Shown: positions 5,241-5,435 of the stretch, in pieces
Numbering within the stretch: position 1 is the stretch's first letter
How the letters are laid out: the number at the start of each line of letters is the position of its first letter
Origin: Planctomycetota bacterium
Lineage (GTDB): Bacteria > Planctomycetota > PUPC01 > DSUN01
Direction of reading: 5' to 3'
Length of the DNA stretch: 5,435 nucleotides
Assembly: GCA_016872875.1 (NCBI GenBank)
Contig: VGYW01000521.1
Location: 1 to 5,435, forward strand
Program-made: the position numbers and the translations under genes
The notes under the pieces: model-generated
Databases searched by the model: none
What the model was told of the DNA's origin: nothing
The model's input: only the letters and a program-made list of their open reading frames with translations

Positions 5241-5271
5241 TCTATCTTCGCCGGCGCGCGGCGGAAGTCAA
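5241..5271 (-). promoter_or_regulatory. Possible promoter of the exported protein gene
   Basis: TTGACT (5271-5266) is a good -35. The downstream AAGATAGA (5248-5241) provides only a poor -10 at 17-19 bp spacing. It lies about 40 bp before ATG 5202, in a suitable place, but the -10 match is weak. Confidence 0.3.
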
Positions 5272-5343
5272 GTGGTCGCTGTGCGCGGGTGCGTGTAATC
5301 TCCTTGGGTCATCCACACCGGAACTCAGGGACTGCACCCAGTG

Positions 5344-5373
5344 TCGCTCAGAGTCGCGCAGACTCGCTCAACT
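5344..5373. repeat. Three 10-bp periodic units
   Basis: TCGCTCAGAG, TCGCGCAGAC and TCGCTCAACT follow each other with exact 10-bp spacing, about one helical turn, which would put each unit on the same DNA face. CAGAGTCG, which overlaps the first junction (5349-5356), recurs at 5404-5411 and 5424-5431. The array sits upstream of the exported protein gene and directly beside the 22-bp palindrome. Confidence 0.5.
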
Positions 5374-5393
5374 GCGGATCGGCCGATCCGCAG
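5372..5393. repeat. 22-bp perfect palindrome
   Basis: The half-site CTGCGGATCGG (5372-5382) is followed without a spacer by its exact reverse complement (5383-5393). It may be a dimeric operator, a cruciform or hairpin, or a dispersed palindromic repeat. It lies about 170 bp upstream of the exported protein start, in an otherwise gene-free stretch at the right edge (5203-5435). Confidence 0.65.
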
Positions 5394-5435
5394 CCTCCGG
5401 CCCCAGAGTCGGCCACTGTTTGCCAGAGTCGCCCC

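Overview
The window reads as a GC-rich bacterial chromosome, with flanking genes near 70-80% G+C in the lines I counted. A compact type II restriction-modification (RM) module of clearly lower G+C (about 50-62% in sampled lines) sits inside it. Secreted helical-repeat and beta-helix proteins plus short palindromic or GTGTTCGG-type repeats inside genes suggest a planctomycete-like or other PVC-group genome. That placement is a weak inference. All five supported genes are on the minus strand, so the window is best read from right to left.

Layout in the direction of transcription: (1) 5435-5203 is a regulatory-looking leader with a 22-bp perfect palindrome, a 10-bp periodic repeat, three copies of CAGAGTCG and a possible promoter. 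(2) 5202-4777 is a small exported protein, possibly a lipoprotein, with helical-repeat character. (3) 4776-4498 is noncoding. (4) 4497-4469 is a near-consensus sigma70 promoter (TTGACA, 17 bp, TACAAT), with a 6-bp-arm inverted repeat just downstream. (5) 4380-3313 is a beta-class DNA methyltransferase with the SPPY motif typical of N4-cytosine enzymes and an internal helix-turn-helix. (6) 3319-2606 is a restriction endonuclease I recognise as an SfiI homologue, overlapping the methyltransferase by 7 bp. (7) 2563-560 is a secreted pectate-lyase-like beta-helix protein whose signal peptide has no ATG, GTG or TTG start. (8) 484-1 is the 5' part of another secreted protein that runs off the left edge.

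The two RM genes are translationally coupled, methyltransferase first, from one strong promoter with no separate controller gene. The module appears to have been placed between the exported protein (4777-5202) and the beta-helix gene. It ends only 42 bp before the latter's presumed start, so the beta-helix gene now probably depends on read-through from the RM operon. A 14/15 direct repeat (TGCCACGT + GAATGG) lies near both ends of the module and may mark the insertion. If the endonuclease keeps SfiI specificity (GGCCN5GGCC), three sites lie in the neighbouring beta-helix gene and none that I can find by eye in the RM module, so protection should be visible as methylation there.

The points most worth a second look are the internal helix-turn-helix together with the palindrome at the promoter (possible autoregulation without a C protein), the apparent ACG start of the beta-helix gene, and the flanking repeats of the RM island.
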